Positions 1-9,543 of a stretch of 64,000 nucleotides of DNA are shown here, one piece after another. Position 1 is the first letter of the stretch, and every line of letters starts with the position of its first letter. The DNA is from Parazoarcus communis (GTDB lineage Bacteria > Pseudomonadota > Gammaproteobacteria > Burkholderiales > Rhodocyclaceae). Under the pieces are notes generated by a model. It ran no database searches, was not told where the DNA came from, and was given only the letters and a program-made list of their open reading frames with translations. The stretch is from positions 2,294,001 through 2,358,000 of the forward strand of contig NZ_CP022187.1 in the NCBI RefSeq assembly GCF_003111645.1. Direction: 5' to 3'. A program made the translations under genes and the position numbers.

Positions 1-52
1 ACAGCCGCCTCCTAAGCGGCAAATGTGGGTTCGATTCCCGCCGAGGAGACCA
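1..52 (+). tRNA. tRNA-Arg (anticodon CCT), 3' part only
   Basis: The window opens inside a tRNA. A 5-bp anticodon stem (4-8 with 16-20) encloses a seven-base loop whose anticodon at 11-13 is CCT, which reads AGG (Arg). A T-arm follows with a GTGGG/CCCGC stem and a TTCGATT loop, then the 3' acceptor strand, discriminator A and an encoded CCA at 50-52. The D-arm and the 5' acceptor strand lie before the window. Confidence 0.9.
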
Positions 53-74
53 ACGCCCATCAGGCTTGATGACC

Positions 75-866
75 TCAGTTCAGGCCTTCGATCAGGTTCG
101 CCAGGTATTTGACCGGAATCGCATAGCTGATGCCCGAGGGGCTGCTCAGGATATTTTCCTTCGTCGTCTTCACGAACACCATGTTGACGACGCCGAGCAC
201 TTCTCCTGAATCGGGGTCGAACACCGGGCTGCCGCTGTTTCCCGGGTATGCGGTAGCGTCAAGCTGATACACACGAAAGGCACCGCCGGCCAGACGCCTC
301 ACCAGGGCAGGATTCAGATCACGCGCATTGCCCTGTGGAATCCCGATCGGCGTGAGCGCAGAAATGATCCCACGATGCGTGACCGGCGTCATGCCCAGAG
401 CATTCCCGATTGGAAAGCCGGTAAAGGCGATTGACTGCCCTTCCTGCGCGCCGCCGTTACCCGAAAGCGTCAGAGGCGGGAGCGAATTTCCCGCATCAAG
501 ACGCAGCACCGCAAGATCGCGTTCCGGGTCGACCGCAACCCGGGTAACCCGTCTTACGCCACGCGTCTGCTCGTCTCCGGGCAGCACGACAACGAGCATC
601 TCAAACTGATCCTCCGAAACCACATCGGGGATAACGTGCGCATTGGTTGCAATCAGGCGCCCATTGCCAACCGCAAAACCTGTCCCGAGAAAACGGAAGG
701 GGGGGCTCCGGGTCTGCTGGTAAGTGCCTACGGCGACCACCGACTCCTTGATGTGCGGCACGGTTTCGATCAGGCCTGCAGCGACCGGCAGTGCCAGAAT
801 CAGGGAAAAACCACAGACCAGAATGCGTGCGGCACGAGAAAGAACGGGCAAAAGCAAACCAGTCAT
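75..866 (-). CDS. Trypsin-like (S1/HtrA-type) serine protease, exported
   Basis: A 263-aa protein with an N-terminal hydrophobic segment (about residues 14-31) that looks like a signal peptide or anchor, so it probably acts in the periplasm. The chymotrypsin-fold triad is visible: H77 in TNAHV, D117 in ERDLAVLRLD and S211 in YPGNSGSPV. No PDZ domain follows, so it is shorter than DegP/DegS. Its ATG overlaps the stop of the upstream transglycosylase gene (ATGA at 863-866), and AAGGAG lies before it, so the two are translationally coupled. Substrate unknown; a role in envelope quality control or processing is inference from the neighbourhood. Confidence 0.85.
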   Translation of the reverse strand: MTGLLLPVLSRAARILVCGFSLILALPVAAGLIETVPHIKESVVAVGTYQQTRSPPFRFLGTGFAVGNGRLIATNAHVIPDVVSEDQFEMLVVVLPGDEQTRGVRRVTRVAVDPERDLAVLRLDAGNSLPPLTLSGNGGAQEGQSIAFTGFPIGNALGMTPVTHRGIISALTPIGIPQGNARDLNPALVRRLAGGAFRVYQLDATAYPGNSGSPVFDPDSGEVLGVVNMVFVKTTKENILSSPSGISYAIPVKYLANLIEGLN

Positions 867-1825
867 GAGTCCTGCTCCTTTTGCGCGGCCAGACGAAAGG
901 TGGAGATTGCCGAACTGGGCGCAACGACGCTGCTGTCATACGGGTGCTGACGGTTGCGCACGAACGCGAGGATGCGTTCAACGTATTTCTGGGTTTCGCG
1001 ATACGGCGGCACGCCGCGATAGCGTTCGACCGCCCCCTCTCCGGCATTGTAGCCGGCCGCGACCAGCGCAATGTCACCTTCGAAGTAGGCAAGCAACCAG
1101 CGCAGATACGCCAGCCCCCCCTTGATGTTCTCTTCCGGGTCGAGCGGTTTGCGCACGTTGAAGCGCTCAGCCGTCTCCGGAATGAGCTGCATCACACCCA
1201 TTGCGTTCTTCGGCGACAAGGCCGAAGGATTCAGATTCGACTCGGCGAGCGCAATGGCAAGCGCAAAGCGCGGCCGGATGCCGTAGCGCGGCGCATGCTC
1301 CACCAGCAAGCGGGCAATCCGTTGCCGGTCTCCCGACATCGCAGCAATCAGCTCATCGGCTGGCCACTCGGCGAGCAGCGTGCTTGCAGGCGGATGCAGA
1401 CAGTCGGGCACGGCGCCGGTGTAGTCACCCGTATAGCGCGTCATTTTTTCTGCATGTGCATTGCCAAGGAAGGCAGCCATCGCAAAAAGGGTCCCTGCGT
1501 ACTCGTCGTTGCGGGTGACACCGCGTGCATTGGCGTACATCCAGCCAAGGGCATACATCGCCTCGGGGTCGCCGAGGCGGGCCGATTCGCAATAGAGCAC
1601 CGCAGCGTGCTCGGGGTCGCGACGCACGCCTTCCCCATGCTCGTAACTCAATGCCTGCTCTGCCAGATAGCGCGCCTGACGGGCAAACGCCGATGCAACC
1701 TCGTCCTCCGGCGTCGCATGCGCTGGGGAGACACTGCTCATCATCAAGCAGGCGGAGAACAGCCCCCACCTGCTCAACAGGCGCCAGACCGACAGGTTCG
1801 GTTTCACGCCTGGCGCGAGGAACAT
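863..1825 (-). CDS. Lytic transglycosylase with Sel1-like repeats
   Basis: A 320-aa exported protein with a signal-like segment at about residues 15-36. Sel1/TPR-type helical repeats occupy about 55-130 (YEHGEGVRRD, YALGWMYANARGV). A C-terminal SLT lysozyme-like domain carries catalytic E195 in ALAESNLNP, then GVMQLIPETA and AAGYNAGEGAV. It would cleave peptidoglycan glycan strands to 1,6-anhydro products, making room for envelope structures. I chose the ATG at 1825 because it overlaps the stop of the preceding sugar dehydrogenase gene (TGATG); a TTG four codons upstream is an alternative. The Sel1 plus SLT combination resembles proteins found near exopolysaccharide export genes. Confidence 0.85.
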   Translation of the reverse strand: MFLAPGVKPNLSVWRLLSRWGLFSACLMMSSVSPAHATPEDEVASAFARQARYLAEQALSYEHGEGVRRDPEHAAVLYCESARLGDPEAMYALGWMYANARGVTRNDEYAGTLFAMAAFLGNAHAEKMTRYTGDYTGAVPDCLHPPASTLLAEWPADELIAAMSGDRQRIARLLVEHAPRYGIRPRFALAIALAESNLNPSALSPKNAMGVMQLIPETAERFNVRKPLDPEENIKGGLAYLRWLLAYFEGDIALVAAGYNAGEGAVERYRGVPPYRETQKYVERILAFVRNRQHPYDSSVVAPSSAISTFRLAAQKEQDS

Positions 1826-3105
1826 CAGAGCCGCCAAATCCGCGAGCCGGCCGACTTCAGCGCATCCGGATCATAGGCCGACTTGACGTCGGTGAACACG
1901 CCACCCGGAACCAGCTTTTCGAGAATGCGCTCGACCGGCATCTGCAGATATTGGCTGTGCGACACCGCGGCGACAATGGCCTGCGCCTGCGGGAGATCGT
2001 CCCATTCAGTCAGGCTGACACCGTACTCGTGCATGGCCTCATCAGACTCGGCAACGGCGTCATGCACGTGGACCTTGCAACCATAGCTCTGCAGCTCACG
2101 AATGACATCGATGACCTTGCTGTTGCGCAAATCCGGGCAGTTCTCCTTGAAGGTCAATCCAAGCACGATGACATCCGCCCCCTTGATGCTGGAACCCGCG
2201 CCAATCATCTCCTTGACGGTCTGCTCTGCGACGAACTTGCCCATCCCGTCGTTGATCCTGCGACCGGCCAGGATCACCTGGGGGTGGTAGCCGAGCATAT
2301 CCGCCTTGTGCGTCAGATAGTAGGGGTCGACGCCGATGCAGTGACCGCCGACAAGGCCCGGCCGGAACGGAAGGAAGTTCCACTTCGTGCCGGCGGCCTT
2401 GAGCACCTCAAGCGTATCGATCCCGATCTTGTGAAAGATCAGCGACAGCTCGTTCATCAGCGCAATATTGAGGTCACGCTGGGTGTTTTCGATGACTTTC
2501 GCCGCCTCTGCGACCTTGATCGAACTGGCAGGATAGACGCCAGCCGTAATCACCTCGCCATACACCTTGCTGACGGTTGCGAGCGTCTCCGCGGTATCGC
2601 CAGAGACGACCTTCACGATCTTGGTGACCGTACGCTCCTTGTCACCCGGGTTGATTCGCTCAGGCGAATAACCAACAAAGAAGCCCTCCTTCCACTTCAA
2701 TCCTGACTCGCGCTCAAGGATCGGAATGCAGACTTCCTCGGTTGCCCCCGGATACACGGTCGACTCGTATACGACGATAGCGCCAGGCTTGAGGTTTCGT
2801 CCGACGGTCTGGGACGACTTCACCAGAGGCGTGAAGTCCGGTTGATGCGCCTCATCGACCGGGGTCGGCACCGCGACGATAATGAAATCCGCATCCTTGA
2901 GGACGGCAGGGTCGGTGTGGCAGCTCAGCTGAGTCGCCGCTCGCAGATCTTCCGACGAAACCTCGCCCGTGGGGTCAACAAAATCACGATAGGCCGCCAC
3001 CTTCTCTTCCGACAGGTCGAAACCCAGCGTGCGGAACTTCTTTCCGAACTCAACGGCCAGGGGCAAACCAACGTAGCCCAGGCCAATAACGGCGATCGTA
3101 CTCAT
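1825..3105 (-). CDS. tviB: UDP-N-acetylhexosamine 6-dehydrogenase, TviB/WbpA family
   Basis: A 426-aa nucleotide-sugar dehydrogenase. The Rossmann NAD motif GLGYVGLP is at residues 8-15, the central domain has NTQRDLNIALMNEL, and the catalytic Cys is C256 in GGHCIGVDPYY. The family oxidises the C6 hydroxyl of UDP-GlcNAc or UDP-GalNAc in two NAD-dependent steps to the uronic acid, a precursor for acidic exopolysaccharide or capsule. The sequence is closer to the TviB/WbpA branch than to UDP-glucose dehydrogenase, judged from its overall motif pattern; the exact substrate is not settled. AAGGAAA precedes the ATG. It lies downstream of prsT after 119 bases and is coupled to the transglycosylase gene. 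Confidence 0.88.
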   Translation of the reverse strand: MSTIAVIGLGYVGLPLAVEFGKKFRTLGFDLSEEKVAAYRDFVDPTGEVSSEDLRAATQLSCHTDPAVLKDADFIIVAVPTPVDEAHQPDFTPLVKSSQTVGRNLKPGAIVVYESTVYPGATEEVCIPILERESGLKWKEGFFVGYSPERINPGDKERTVTKIVKVVSGDTAETLATVSKVYGEVITAGVYPASSIKVAEAAKVIENTQRDLNIALMNELSLIFHKIGIDTLEVLKAAGTKWNFLPFRPGLVGGHCIGVDPYYLTHKADMLGYHPQVILAGRRINDGMGKFVAEQTVKEMIGAGSSIKGADVIVLGLTFKENCPDLRNSKVIDVIRELQSYGCKVHVHDAVAESDEAMHEYGVSLTEWDDLPQAQAIVAAVSHSQYLQMPVERILEKLVPGGVFTDVKSAYDPDALKSAGSRIWRL

Positions 3106-3224
3106 TGAACTGTTTCCTTGATCAACTCAAAAAATTCAGCGCTGAAGCATCAAGCGAGACAGGCGCCTGGGTCTATGGGCAGGCATTACACTCGACGAAG
3201 CCCCGACTTCCAGGAACATGCTGC

Positions 3225-6035
3225 TCAAAGCGTCTTAAGCAACTCCGCCGCCTCTGCCTGGATAGGCGAACCAGCTTCCAGCTTGGGCAACAAAGCCTGC
3301 AGCATTTTCTTCGCATCAGCCTTGCGGTCAAGCCTGGCGTAGGTTTTTGCCAGATTCAATCGCAGCGTTGCGATATCCGGTGCAAGGGATACGGCACGCT
3401 CAAGGTTGGCCACGCCCTTCTCGATCTGCCCGGCGTCAACCTGAATCATCCCGATCGTATCGAGCACCACAGGATTGTCCGGTGCCGCCGACAGCGCCTG
3501 TTCGGCATACGTCAATGCCTGCCCATCCTTGGCCGCTGCAGCGGTCCACGCAAGATTATTCAGAATCAGGGCATTGCCGGGAGAAAGCTCATTCATCGCA
3601 CGGAACAACTGCAAGGCGTCACCATAGCGCTTCTCGCCGAGCGCACGTTCAGCCATGTACCCGCGCGCAACGAGATCGTTTGGCTCGCTACTCAGCCAGT
3701 CGCTCATCACCTTGTCGGCTTCGGCCTTGCGGGAGCTTCGCATCAACGCGGAATGAAGCTTGTTCACCAACTCGCCGCTCTTGCCGCGATCCATGGCCTT
3801 GCGGTAGGCAGCGGCAGCCTCTGCCCATCTTCCGCTGCTGACAAGCACATCACCCTCGAGCACATATCCGGCAGCAACAGTCGGCTGCTGCTTCTGAACC
3901 GTCTTCGCCGTTTGCAAGGCTGCGTCCCGGTCACCACGAGATGCCTGAATCGCAAACAGTCGTTGCTGTGCCTCAAGCAAGTCCGGCTTCAGCGCGAGGG
4001 CCTTGAGCAGGCTCTGCTCAGCCGCGCTGTCATCCTTACCCTGCCGCTGAGCATCCGACAGTAATACCAAGGGCCCCGGAGACCGTGGTGCGAAGCTGCT
4101 CAGCTTGTTCAACGAGGCGATGGCTTGCAGCGTCTCCCCTGCAGCCATCTGCGCACGTGCTAGCGCTTCGATCGCGCGCGGATCGGAAGCGTGCGCAGTC
4201 GACGCCTGCAAGGCGATCGTCATGGCCTTCGCCGGCTCGCGCACCCTCAGGAAATGTTGAATCAGCGCAAGTTGAGGTGGCAACAGTCCCGGGCCGGCGG
4301 CCGCGGCGCGCTCGAGACTGGTCAGGACCTCCTTCGGATCTGACCCGGTTGCACTTTGAAGGTCGGCATAAGCCAACCATGCCTCGACATTCTCCGGAGT
4401 GGCCTTGATGATGCGCTCGAAGCGCGCCTTCGCTACCTCAGGCTTCTTTTCAGCAAGATCCAGGCGCCCAAGATTGATGGCGGCCGCGAGAAAGCCGGGT
4501 TGAAGCTCAAGCGCTTTGTCAAAGGCGAGACGCGCACCGGCAACATCGCGTTTCGCAAGAAGGATTCCGCCCTTCAAGTTATATGTCTGCGCACTATTCG
4601 GCTGTTTCTGCTCCAGAACTTTCTGGGCATCAAGCGCTCGGTCAAACTCACCCCTGCGCATGTGCGCAAGAATCAATGCAAGGTCTGCCTGCCCGGAGCT
4701 TTCATCAAGCGCAGAAGCCGCCTCTAGATCGGCATATGCGCGCGCCACGTCGCCCCCAGCAAGGCGGGCCACCCCGAGACGTGTCCGTGCGCGAGCGTCG
4801 TCAGGGGCCCCTTGTGCCGATCTCGCGAGGAAGACCTCAGCCCTCTCGTAGTCCCCCATGGCCAGATAGATCTGGCCGACAAGACCAGCCAATGCGGCAT
4901 CCTGACCCGGCGAGGCCAGCAGGGGTTGAATGATCTCGAGCGCACGAGACGCTTCGCCCGTTGCAAGGTGAGATGCTGCAAGCAGCCTGCGAGCGAGCGT
5001 TTGCCTTGGCGCTCGTGCCACGACCATGGATAGATGCGGCCTTGCCTGTGTATGCTCATTCATGCGAACCAGTACCGAGCCCGCCAACAACCGTGCAGGA
5101 AGGAACTCCGGCGCGTTCTTCACCACTTCCAGAATTTCATCACGCGCCTCGGGCAGGCGACCGTTACGGAAATCAAGAAACGCCTGCACGTATCTCGTTG
5201 ACGGATGCTTGGGAGCAATCTTCTTCATTGCCTCCAGCTGGATTGCAGCACCTTCAAAATCGTTCTGCCTGAGCATGAGCGACACCAAGGCGAAATTGTG
5301 GCTGACCGAATCCGGTTTCGCCTTGACGGCCGCCTTGAGCGCGGCAACGGCCGCCTCCTGATTGCCTTGCACCATCATCACGTCTGCAAGCAAGACCTGC
5401 GCCTCAGCCAGATCCGCCCGGCGCGCAATCACCGACTCAGCCTCCGCGAGCGCGCCAGCCGCGTCTCCGGAAAAGAGCTTGGCACGCCCAAGCCCGACGC
5501 GGGCGAGATCGTCTTCAGGATTCAACTCAAGCGCGCTCTCAAACGCCTTACGTGCCTTCTGCACGTCTGCCTTGGCGAGGTGTGCATCCCCCAGAACGCC
5601 AAGCAGTTCAGCCTGCGCCTTGTTGTCATTCAACGTCGTAGCGCCGAACTCCTTCAGCACTCGGTCGACCTCGGCGGAGCCCAGCAACGCCCGTGCGAGC
5701 AAAGGCGTAACCTTCTCGTTCGCATAACCGTATTGCAGCGCGCGCTCGAACTCCTTCACTGCCCCCAGCATGTCCCCTTGCTCAAGGTTGATCTTGCCGA
5801 GCAGATAGCGACCTTCGGCCAGACTCCCATCTTCCTGAAGCGCGTTCTTGAGCTGAATGACAGCCGCATTCAAATCATCTTTTGCAATATAACCCTTCGC
5901 GGACTCGAGCATCGCCTCGGGGCTGTCGCCACACCCTGCCAGCAGGACAGCGGATACCAGCACGGTGACAGCGTTGCGGGCATGTGCCGGCCATGTGGAG
6001 TGACTCCGGCTACTACGCGTCTTCGACAAGATCAA
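3225..6035 (-). CDS. prsT: PEP-CTERM/XrtA system TPR-repeat lipoprotein PrsT
   Basis: A 936-aa lipoprotein: the N-terminal hydrophobic stretch ends in a lipobox (LLAGC), and almost the whole remainder is tandem TPR repeats (for example AEGRYLLGKINLEQGD, ARVGLGRAKLFSGDAAGAL). Architecture and length match PrsT, the TPR protein found with XrtA-type exosortase and exopolysaccharide loci. It probably scaffolds polysaccharide export or protein sorting at the membrane; the precise job is not established for the family. Translation appears to begin at a TTG overlapping the prsR stop (TTGA at 6032-6035). No exosortase gene is visible in this window. Confidence 0.88.
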   Translation of the reverse strand: MILSKTRSSRSHSTWPAHARNAVTVLVSAVLLAGCGDSPEAMLESAKGYIAKDDLNAAVIQLKNALQEDGSLAEGRYLLGKINLEQGDMLGAVKEFERALQYGYANEKVTPLLARALLGSAEVDRVLKEFGATTLNDNKAQAELLGVLGDAHLAKADVQKARKAFESALELNPEDDLARVGLGRAKLFSGDAAGALAEAESVIARRADLAEAQVLLADVMMVQGNQEAAVAALKAAVKAKPDSVSHNFALVSLMLRQNDFEGAAIQLEAMKKIAPKHPSTRYVQAFLDFRNGRLPEARDEILEVVKNAPEFLPARLLAGSVLVRMNEHTQARPHLSMVVARAPRQTLARRLLAASHLATGEASRALEIIQPLLASPGQDAALAGLVGQIYLAMGDYERAEVFLARSAQGAPDDARARTRLGVARLAGGDVARAYADLEAASALDESSGQADLALILAHMRRGEFDRALDAQKVLEQKQPNSAQTYNLKGGILLAKRDVAGARLAFDKALELQPGFLAAAINLGRLDLAEKKPEVAKARFERIIKATPENVEAWLAYADLQSATGSDPKEVLTSLERAAAAGPGLLPPQLALIQHFLRVREPAKAMTIALQASTAHASDPRAIEALARAQMAAGETLQAIASLNKLSSFAPRSPGPLVLLSDAQRQGKDDSAAEQSLLKALALKPDLLEAQQRLFAIQASRGDRDAALQTAKTVQKQQPTVAAGYVLEGDVLVSSGRWAEAAAAYRKAMDRGKSGELVNKLHSALMRSSRKAEADKVMSDWLSSEPNDLVARGYMAERALGEKRYGDALQLFRAMNELSPGNALILNNLAWTAAAAKDGQALTYAEQALSAAPDNPVVLDTIGMIQVDAGQIEKGVANLERAVSLAPDIATLRLNLAKTYARLDRKADAKKMLQALLPKLEAGSPIQAEAAELLKTL

Positions 6036-7390
6036 TTCTCCTTCTTCAATCCGAAACGATTCATGAGATCGTAAAGCGAGGGCCGACTTACGCCGAGCAC
6101 TTCAGCTGCCTTTGCGATGTTGCCATTGGTACGGGCGATGACGCGCACCACCGCCCGGCGCTCCGCCTCATCTCTGACCTGTCTGAGATTGAGCATCTCA
6201 AGGTCTTCATCGGCGCTCTCCAGGCCAAGATCCTCGGCCGTGATCCGGTTGCCGTCAGCCATGATCACCGCGCGCTTCAGGCAGTTCTCCAGCTCCCGCA
6301 CATTCCCCGGCCACGCATGAGCCTCAAGTGCGGGAATCGCATCCTCTGCCAGGTGCATGCTGCCGCGTCCATTCTCGGCGGCAAAACGCTGAACGAAAGC
6401 ATGTGCAAGCAGAATCGCATCCCCTTCGCGCGCTCGCAGCGGCGGGATATCGACCACGATCTCGGCAAGCCGGTAGTAGAGATCCTCGCGAAACTGCCCG
6501 GCCTCGATCTGAGCCTTCAGATCACGATGGGTCGCACAGACGACGCGCACATCGACCGGGATCTCCTGCCGTCCGCCGATGCGCTCGATGACCCGTTCCT
6601 GCAGAAAGCGCAGAAGTTTCGCCTGCAACGGCATTGGCAGGTCGCCAATTTCGTCGAGAAAGAGTGTACCTTTGTGAGCGGTTTCGATCTTGCCCGGTGT
6701 CTGCTTTGCGGCGCCCGTAAACGCCCCTTTCTCGTAACCGAAAAGTTCGCTTTCGAGCAGGTTTTCGGGAATCGCAGCGCAGTTGATCGCTACAAAACGC
6801 TCCTTGGCACGCGGCGACATCGTATGCAGGCCGCGGGCAAGCACTTCCTTACCGGTACCGCTTTCTCCGAGCAGCGCAACCGTGACAGCGGCAGACGCAA
6901 CCTTCTCAATCATCCTGCAGACCTTCAGCATCCCGGGATCGCGCGTCAGCAGGCCGGAGAGCGGCCCCGTCTGACTCTCGCGCAGCCGCGTATTCTCCGC
7001 CTGAAGGTCATGAAGCCGAAACGCGCGCTCGATGGTCAGCGCGAGCAACTCGGGCTCGAAGGGCTTACCGAAGAAATCGTATGCCCCCATTCCCACCGCA
7101 CGCACAGCATTCTCACGATCGTGCTGCCCTGTGAGCACGATGACCTTGGTGTCGGGCGCCAGGGCCAGCATTTCCGCCAGGAGCGCAAAGCCTTCAGACA
7201 CATCATCGGGGGCAGGAGGCAGACCAAGATCCATGGTCACGACAGCGGGCTCATGGCGACGCAACTGCGCAATCGCGCTCTCCCGGTCGCTGGCCACAAC
7301 CGTCTCGAAACCGTCGAACGCCCAGCGCATCTGCTTCTGCAGGGCAGGATCGTCTTCAACGATCAGTAAGGTTCGCTGCTTCTCAGCCAT
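6032..7390 (-). CDS. prsR: Sigma-54-dependent response regulator PrsR
   Basis: A 452-aa NtrC-family activator. The receiver domain is at residues 1-120 with phosphoacceptor D54 (TMDLGLPP) and K109 (GKP). An AAA+ domain follows with Walker A GESGTGKE at 175-182 and the sigma-54 contact loop GAFTGA at 222-227. A Fis-type helix-turn-helix is at the C-terminus (NIAKAAEVLGVSRPSLYDL). It is the expected partner of PrsK, which is encoded immediately upstream and overlaps it by 8 nt. The family is thought to activate exopolysaccharide and PEP-CTERM protein genes with RpoN. I chose the ATG at 7390; an in-frame ATG at 7417 would lengthen the overlap. Confidence 0.9.
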   Translation of the reverse strand: MAEKQRTLLIVEDDPALQKQMRWAFDGFETVVASDRESAIAQLRRHEPAVVTMDLGLPPAPDDVSEGFALLAEMLALAPDTKVIVLTGQHDRENAVRAVGMGAYDFFGKPFEPELLALTIERAFRLHDLQAENTRLRESQTGPLSGLLTRDPGMLKVCRMIEKVASAAVTVALLGESGTGKEVLARGLHTMSPRAKERFVAINCAAIPENLLESELFGYEKGAFTGAAKQTPGKIETAHKGTLFLDEIGDLPMPLQAKLLRFLQERVIERIGGRQEIPVDVRVVCATHRDLKAQIEAGQFREDLYYRLAEIVVDIPPLRAREGDAILLAHAFVQRFAAENGRGSMHLAEDAIPALEAHAWPGNVRELENCLKRAVIMADGNRITAEDLGLESADEDLEMLNLRQVRDEAERRAVVRVIARTNGNIAKAAEVLGVSRPSLYDLMNRFGLKKEN

Positions 7391-9467
7391 GCTGACTGAC
7401 CACTCCCTGATCTTCAATCAAACTGCCCCGGACCATCCGCGGCAAAACTATGGTGACGCAGGTGCCGACGCCCTCCTCGCTTTCGAAATGGACATCACCA
7501 CCCAACTCCCTGATGTACTGCCGGGTCTCGTAGACGCCGATTCCCATACCGCTCGACTTCGTGGTTTCGAAAGGACGGGCAAGGCGGTCGCGAAGAAAAG
7601 CCTCTGACATGCCGCGCCCGGTATCCTGCACGACAATCCGGATTCGATCGTCATCGTCGGCATCCAGACGTACTATCACCTTACCATCCTCCGAAGTCGC
7701 CTCAAGTGCATTTTGCACGATATGACCAATAACTCGTTCGAGTCGCTCAGGATGGGCGCCAACCGACCAGTCACCAGCAGATGGAAGCATCAGTTCGACC
7801 ATGGGCAGCTGAGTTCGGCGACGGCGACAGATCGCCTCCAGCGTCGATGGCAAGGCAACGGTTCGCGTCGGGTCGATCGAGCGCTTCTCCTGCAATTGCG
7901 CCATCAGCCCTCGCATGCGCGCTTCAACATGCGCCACAGTCTCCAGCATGTCATCCTGAAACTCGGGATTGTGACGGTGACGCTCAGCGTTCTTCAGCAT
8001 CAACGAGAGCTGGGCAACGAGGTTCTTCAGGTCGTGAACCACGAAGGCCGACATGCGATTGAACGACTCGAACTTCCGTGCTTCGAGCAAGGCCTCTGCG
8101 GACTGCATCCGCGCCAGATAACTCGCGGCCTGACGCTGTGCGGTCTTGAGCAGGTCCAGCACCTCCCAATCGACATCGAAACGCGCTCTGGGTGCGCTCA
8201 GAACGAGGAATCCAACCAGGCCATTTCCATCCTTCAACGGAATCAGCAACCACGCATCCGGAAAATGCGCGAGCCACTCGGGCAGCACAAGCCCCTTGTA
8301 CACCGCTGGACTGGAGCGATACTCCTCAAGATTGATCACCCACTCCCGCTCGTTGAGATACAGCAGGAATGGCGAGTCCGGCGGCTCGGAGACATCAACC
8401 TGCGGCTGATTCAATCTGGAGTGGACCGATACCCGCCCATCCGCCCCCCTCAGCCACAGACTTCCCCCCGGACTCTCCACCAGATCCGACAAGGCCTTGA
8501 TCACTGACTCACCGAGATCGAGCTTCCCATCGGCCGACGACAGGGCCTGAGTAAACCTGAGCCACTCATTGCGATAGTCATAACGATAAGGAAACAGGTG
8601 CTTGTTGATCAGCACCCGCATTCGTGCGCGCTGGGCGCCCGAGAAGAAGAAAACGGCCAGCAACAGCAGTGCGGCAAACAGCAGGGCCGCCTGGAGCGCA
8701 CGCCCCCAGTCGCCACCGAAGTAACGGACGTAGTACCCCGCGCCTGCGACGGCCAGCAAGTACAGCCCGGCAACAGCCAATGCGGTCGAATGGAACACTG
8801 CCTCCCGCGACATTGCCATCCTCAGCGACCACGAGGATGTCCTCGCGCCCGACAGCGCGATCAAGGGCACCACCAGGGCGTGAGCCAAGCCTCGCACGGC
8901 CCAGACATCGGGGTCAAGGCGACCAAAGAGGAAGCCTTCAGCAAACAGGTAGAGCTCGAACATGTAACTGGCACTGAGACCAAGGCAGAGCGGCTTGAGC
9001 CCCCAGCGCGACTCACGAGGAATGCCTCGGTAAAGCTGTTCAACCAGCACCAGTCCGAACACGGCAGAGGCAAGTGATGCGGAGATCGTGAAGCGCAGGG
9101 CCCAGTCGGGGGAAAGTTGCTCGAATCCGGACAGAAGGACGCTGAGCAGTTGGGCGCCGATGATCAGTGAAGCGAAGCCGACGGGCCATCGCACACCAGG
9201 GGGAATAAGCGGTTTCTGCAGAATCAGCAGAAACGCAAACCAGCAGGCTGAACGAAAGACGTCAAATACGAGTGCAAGCTGGAACAGCCAGGCAAGCTGG
9301 GTGCTTGCATAGATTGCCGAAACCAGCGCCCAGACGAACGACACCCCTACCGCGACGAGCAGCAAGCCCCCCTTGGGGGCTCCACGCCAGGCGGCGTAGA
9401 GATACACGCCAAACACGAAATAAACGAGGGCCGTCAGACCATAGCCCCACACCGCGAAATCAGCCAA
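7383..9467 (-). CDS. prsK: Membrane sensor histidine kinase PrsK
   Basis: A 694-aa protein with an N-terminal membrane region of roughly eight to nine hydrophobic helices (first 300 residues), a GAF-like middle, then a kinase core. The core has a VVHDLKNLVAQL H-box and an ATPase domain with DTGRGMSEAF and SSGMGIGVYETRQYI. This is the arrangement of the PEP-CTERM-associated kinase PrsK. It probably phosphorylates PrsR, encoded next. The input signal is unknown; the integral membrane sensor suggests a membrane or envelope cue. The gene follows the glycosyltransferase gene by 76 bases, consistent with one transcript. Confidence 0.9.
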   Translation of the reverse strand: MADFAVWGYGLTALVYFVFGVYLYAAWRGAPKGGLLLVAVGVSFVWALVSAIYASTQLAWLFQLALVFDVFRSACWFAFLLILQKPLIPPGVRWPVGFASLIIGAQLLSVLLSGFEQLSPDWALRFTISASLASAVFGLVLVEQLYRGIPRESRWGLKPLCLGLSASYMFELYLFAEGFLFGRLDPDVWAVRGLAHALVVPLIALSGARTSSWSLRMAMSREAVFHSTALAVAGLYLLAVAGAGYYVRYFGGDWGRALQAALLFAALLLLAVFFFSGAQRARMRVLINKHLFPYRYDYRNEWLRFTQALSSADGKLDLGESVIKALSDLVESPGGSLWLRGADGRVSVHSRLNQPQVDVSEPPDSPFLLYLNEREWVINLEEYRSSPAVYKGLVLPEWLAHFPDAWLLIPLKDGNGLVGFLVLSAPRARFDVDWEVLDLLKTAQRQAASYLARMQSAEALLEARKFESFNRMSAFVVHDLKNLVAQLSLMLKNAERHRHNPEFQDDMLETVAHVEARMRGLMAQLQEKRSIDPTRTVALPSTLEAICRRRRTQLPMVELMLPSAGDWSVGAHPERLERVIGHIVQNALEATSEDGKVIVRLDADDDDRIRIVVQDTGRGMSEAFLRDRLARPFETTKSSGMGIGVYETRQYIRELGGDVHFESEEGVGTCVTIVLPRMVRGSLIEDQGVVSQHG

Positions 9468-9543
9468 TACTCACTCCCTGCGCTGGCACCCAGACAGTTT
9501 CCATGGCGCAAAGAGTGTCCCGCTCAGAAAAGCGCGCGAAACC